Below are positions 12,456 through 13,892 of a stretch of DNA of 13,892 nucleotides, piece by piece. Below the pieces are notes generated by a model. The model had not been told where the DNA came from, ran no database searches, and was given only the letters and a program-made list of their open reading frames with translations. Numbering within the stretch: position 1 is the stretch's first letter; each line of letters starts with the position of its first letter. The translations under genes and the position numbers were made by a program. This DNA comes from Bacteroidales bacterium UBA3543 (GTDB taxonomy: Bacteria > Bacteroidota > Bacteroidia > Bacteroidales > UBA932): NCBI GenBank assembly GCA_002376715.1, contig DFOK01000036.1:1-13892 (forward strand), read 5' to 3'.

Positions 12456-13757
12456 TCAATTGTCTAGATTGTCAATAAAGATGCGGTGACTGAGAATTAT
12501 TTTACGGATTTTTTCAATTCGGTGGTATTCTCTGCCAAGTTCAGCCTGTGTCTGCATGTTAAGTGCTGTGAGATATTCGTTTTCGGAGATTTCGCCTTTT
12601 TGCATCATGAAGCGCAGTTCATCTGCCAGTTCGCGATATTTTGATGCCATTTCAGCTGCCTGAATTTCCAATTCTTCGCAAGCTGCTATCTCCTTTTCAA
12701 TTTCGGTGCGTTTAAGATCTGTTTGTAATTCGAGATTGGCCCTGGAAATTTCCAGGAGTCTTTTTTCGTTGACGGAGAGGGCTTTGCTCCGGTGGTATGT
12801 ACGCCATTCGGAGATGGGAATCGTGATGGCAACGCCAGCCATTCCGGAGAGAAGAGGGTCGTCTGAAAATACATCCATTCCCCATTTGCCATAGTGGCTA
12901 TATGCAAATAATTTAATACTGGGGAGCGTGTTTGATAGTGAAAGCCGTCTGGCTGCATCGATCTGTCTGCTTCGGAGATCGATCATTCGAATGGCGGGAT
13001 CTTCAACCACAGTCTCGATGAGGGCACTAGCCGGCATTTCGAGTCGGGTATCAAGAGCTATTTCGCTATCGGTGAGAGTTGAGAGAAGTGAAAAGCATTT
13101 TTCTCTTTCAATCTCCAGACCGGAGATTCTGTGGCTACTCTCAAGCAGTTGCATTTCAATCAACAAAACATCCTTACGATAGATTACTCCTTCGTCAAAA
13201 AGAGATTTAATGCTTTTCAAATCATTTTGGAGTCTCTCATGCGCTAGTTTGAGGATTTCGAGGCTCTTTTCGGCGAGAAGTGCATTAAAATAGAGTTCAT
13301 CAGCAACGTTTTCCGTCTGAAGAGCCTTTTGCTCTATATTGAGCAGCCTTGCCTCTTTTGCCAGGTTGTTGAGCAGACGTTTGGTACGGTACTCACCTCC
13401 ATCGTAGATGTTTTGTGAAAAAAACAGGTAGCCACCGTACTGCCATTTGGGTAATCTTTTAAAGTCAATCTGATGATTGACCAGAGCACCCATATCGGGT
13501 GTGTGCGTCTGGTACGATCTAAATCCGACCAAAGATACTTGCGGAAGGAGTGTCCTTTTGAGGATGCTGTTGCGTATTTTAGCGCCTTCTTGCACAAGAG
13601 TGACATTGCGGCTATCTCCTATGGATCCGCGCGCCAAAACACGGCACTCCTCCAGAGTCAGCACCTTGACCGGTGTGTCGTCCTGCTGTGCCCCTGCGCA
13701 AATGGAAGTCAGTAACATCATGGCGGACATTACTGCTGATATTAATATCCGTTTCAT
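12456..13757 (-). CDS. TolC-family outer-membrane efflux protein
   Basis: The 433-residue product has an SpI signal peptide (residues 1 to about 23, ending AGAQ). The mature protein begins with LTLEECRVLAR, a usual opening of outer-membrane efflux proteins, followed by two halves of long amphipathic helices. The strand segments include YGGYLFFSQNIYDGG (about 107-121) and AGVAITIPISEW (about 306-317), which are the repeated barrel and entry motifs of this family. It provides the outer-membrane tunnel for the ABC pump encoded downstream. It is the first gene of the operon, with candidate promoters 26-43 bases upstream. Confidence 0.95.
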   Translation of the reverse strand: MKRILISAVMSAMMLLTSICAGAQQDDTPVKVLTLEECRVLARGSIGDSRNVTLVQEGAKIRNSILKRTLLPQVSLVGFRSYQTHTPDMGALVNHQIDFKRLPKWQYGGYLFFSQNIYDGGEYRTKRLLNNLAKEARLLNIEQKALQTENVADELYFNALLAEKSLEILKLAHERLQNDLKSIKSLFDEGVIYRKDVLLIEMQLLESSHRISGLEIEREKCFSLLSTLTDSEIALDTRLEMPASALIETVVEDPAIRMIDLRSRQIDAARRLSLSNTLPSIKLFAYSHYGKWGMDVFSDDPLLSGMAGVAITIPISEWRTYHRSKALSVNEKRLLEISRANLELQTDLKRTEIEKEIAACEELEIQAAEMASKYRELADELRFMMQKGEISENEYLTALNMQTQAELGREYHRIEKIRKIILSHRIFIDNLDN

Positions 13758-13782
13758 AAAAAAGGTTCTACCTACTGAAATA

Positions 13783-13800
13783 CAAATTTAAACAAAAATA
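13783..13800 (-). promoter_or_regulatory. Two adjacent candidate -7 elements for the export operon
   Basis: On the - strand TATTTTTG (complement of 13793-13800) and TAAATTTG (complement of 13783-13790) both match TAnnTTTG. Neither has a clean TTTG at -33; a T-rich run at the terminator edge lies at about the right distance from the first. Either could start the operon mRNA, with a leader of about 20-30 bases before the ATG at 13757. Confidence 0.45.
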
Positions 13801-13821
13801 GTGAGAAATACCGGATATAAA

Positions 13822-13845
13822 AAAACGGCCTTGGAAGGCCGTTTT
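13822..13845. terminator. Intrinsic terminator, mainly for a - strand gene beyond the window
   Basis: AAAACGGCCT (13822-13831) and AGGCCGTTTT (13836-13845) make a 10-pair stem with a TGGA loop. On the - strand it ends in a run of seven T; on the + strand only four T follow. No + strand gene precedes it, so it should end a - strand transcript entering from the right edge and insulate the export operon. The final bases, 13846-13892, hold nothing I can identify. Confidence 0.8.
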
Positions 13846-13892
13846 AAGTTTGGAGTTCTGAGTATCTAGTATTGAGTATTTTTATATTAGAT

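Noticed and set aside
12451..12459. TTG start for the adaptor gene
   Set aside because: It would overlap the TolC stop and add three residues before a normal MKHF lipoprotein signal peptide starting at an ATG.
1..13892. CRISPR array, insertion sequence or phage genes
   Set aside because: No regularly spaced repeats, transposase, integrase or terminal inverted repeats were seen.

Overview
The window looks like a chromosomal segment of a Bacteroidota bacterium, most likely of the order Bacteroidales. The signs are candidate promoters of the Bacteroidetes type (TAnnTTTG at -7, TTTG near -33), almost no Shine-Dalgarno sequences before genes, many SpII lipoproteins with short MKR-type signal peptides, and typical protein families. 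I cannot name the genus from sequence alone.

Left part (1-2700, + strand, visibly AT-rich). This is a run of small genes: the 3' end of an unknown gene, two lipoproteins, a three-helix membrane protein, a secreted protein and a 66-residue membrane protein. I recognise none of them functionally. Between them lie decayed pieces. One, at 2109-2282, is an internally deleted copy of the lipoprotein gene at 121-666. Another is a hydrophobic reading frame with no ATG start at 2505-2681. This part looks like accessory, turning-over sequence.

Middle (2660-2980). A promoter at 2665-2694 drives about 130 bases with no convincing gene, ending in a strong hairpin. I call this a candidate small RNA. It converges on tRNA-Leu(CAA) on the - strand, and both appear to end at the same bidirectional terminator. 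The tRNA has its own candidate promoter at 2950-2980.

Aromatic operon (2982-7990, - strand). In transcription order: a serine beta-lactamase-like lipoprotein, a fused AroD-AroA enzyme (3-dehydroquinate dehydratase plus EPSP synthase), a divergent chorismate synthase (AroC), and an unknown lipoprotein. Gaps are 1-17 bases. The fused enzyme and AroC supply three of the last steps to chorismate. The two lipoproteins have no obvious place in that pathway.

Export operon (8028-13757, - strand). In transcription order: TolC-like outer-membrane protein, HlyD-like lipoprotein adaptor, two separate ABC ATPases and two ABC-2 permeases, with 4-8 base overlaps or a 5-base gap. This is a complete tripartite efflux system of the YbhGFSR type. 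The tandem ATPase that is one protein in E. coli (YbhF) is here two genes. Only 37 bases separate it from the aromatic operon, so the two may be partly co-transcribed. A terminator at 13822-13845 closes a - strand gene lying beyond the window.
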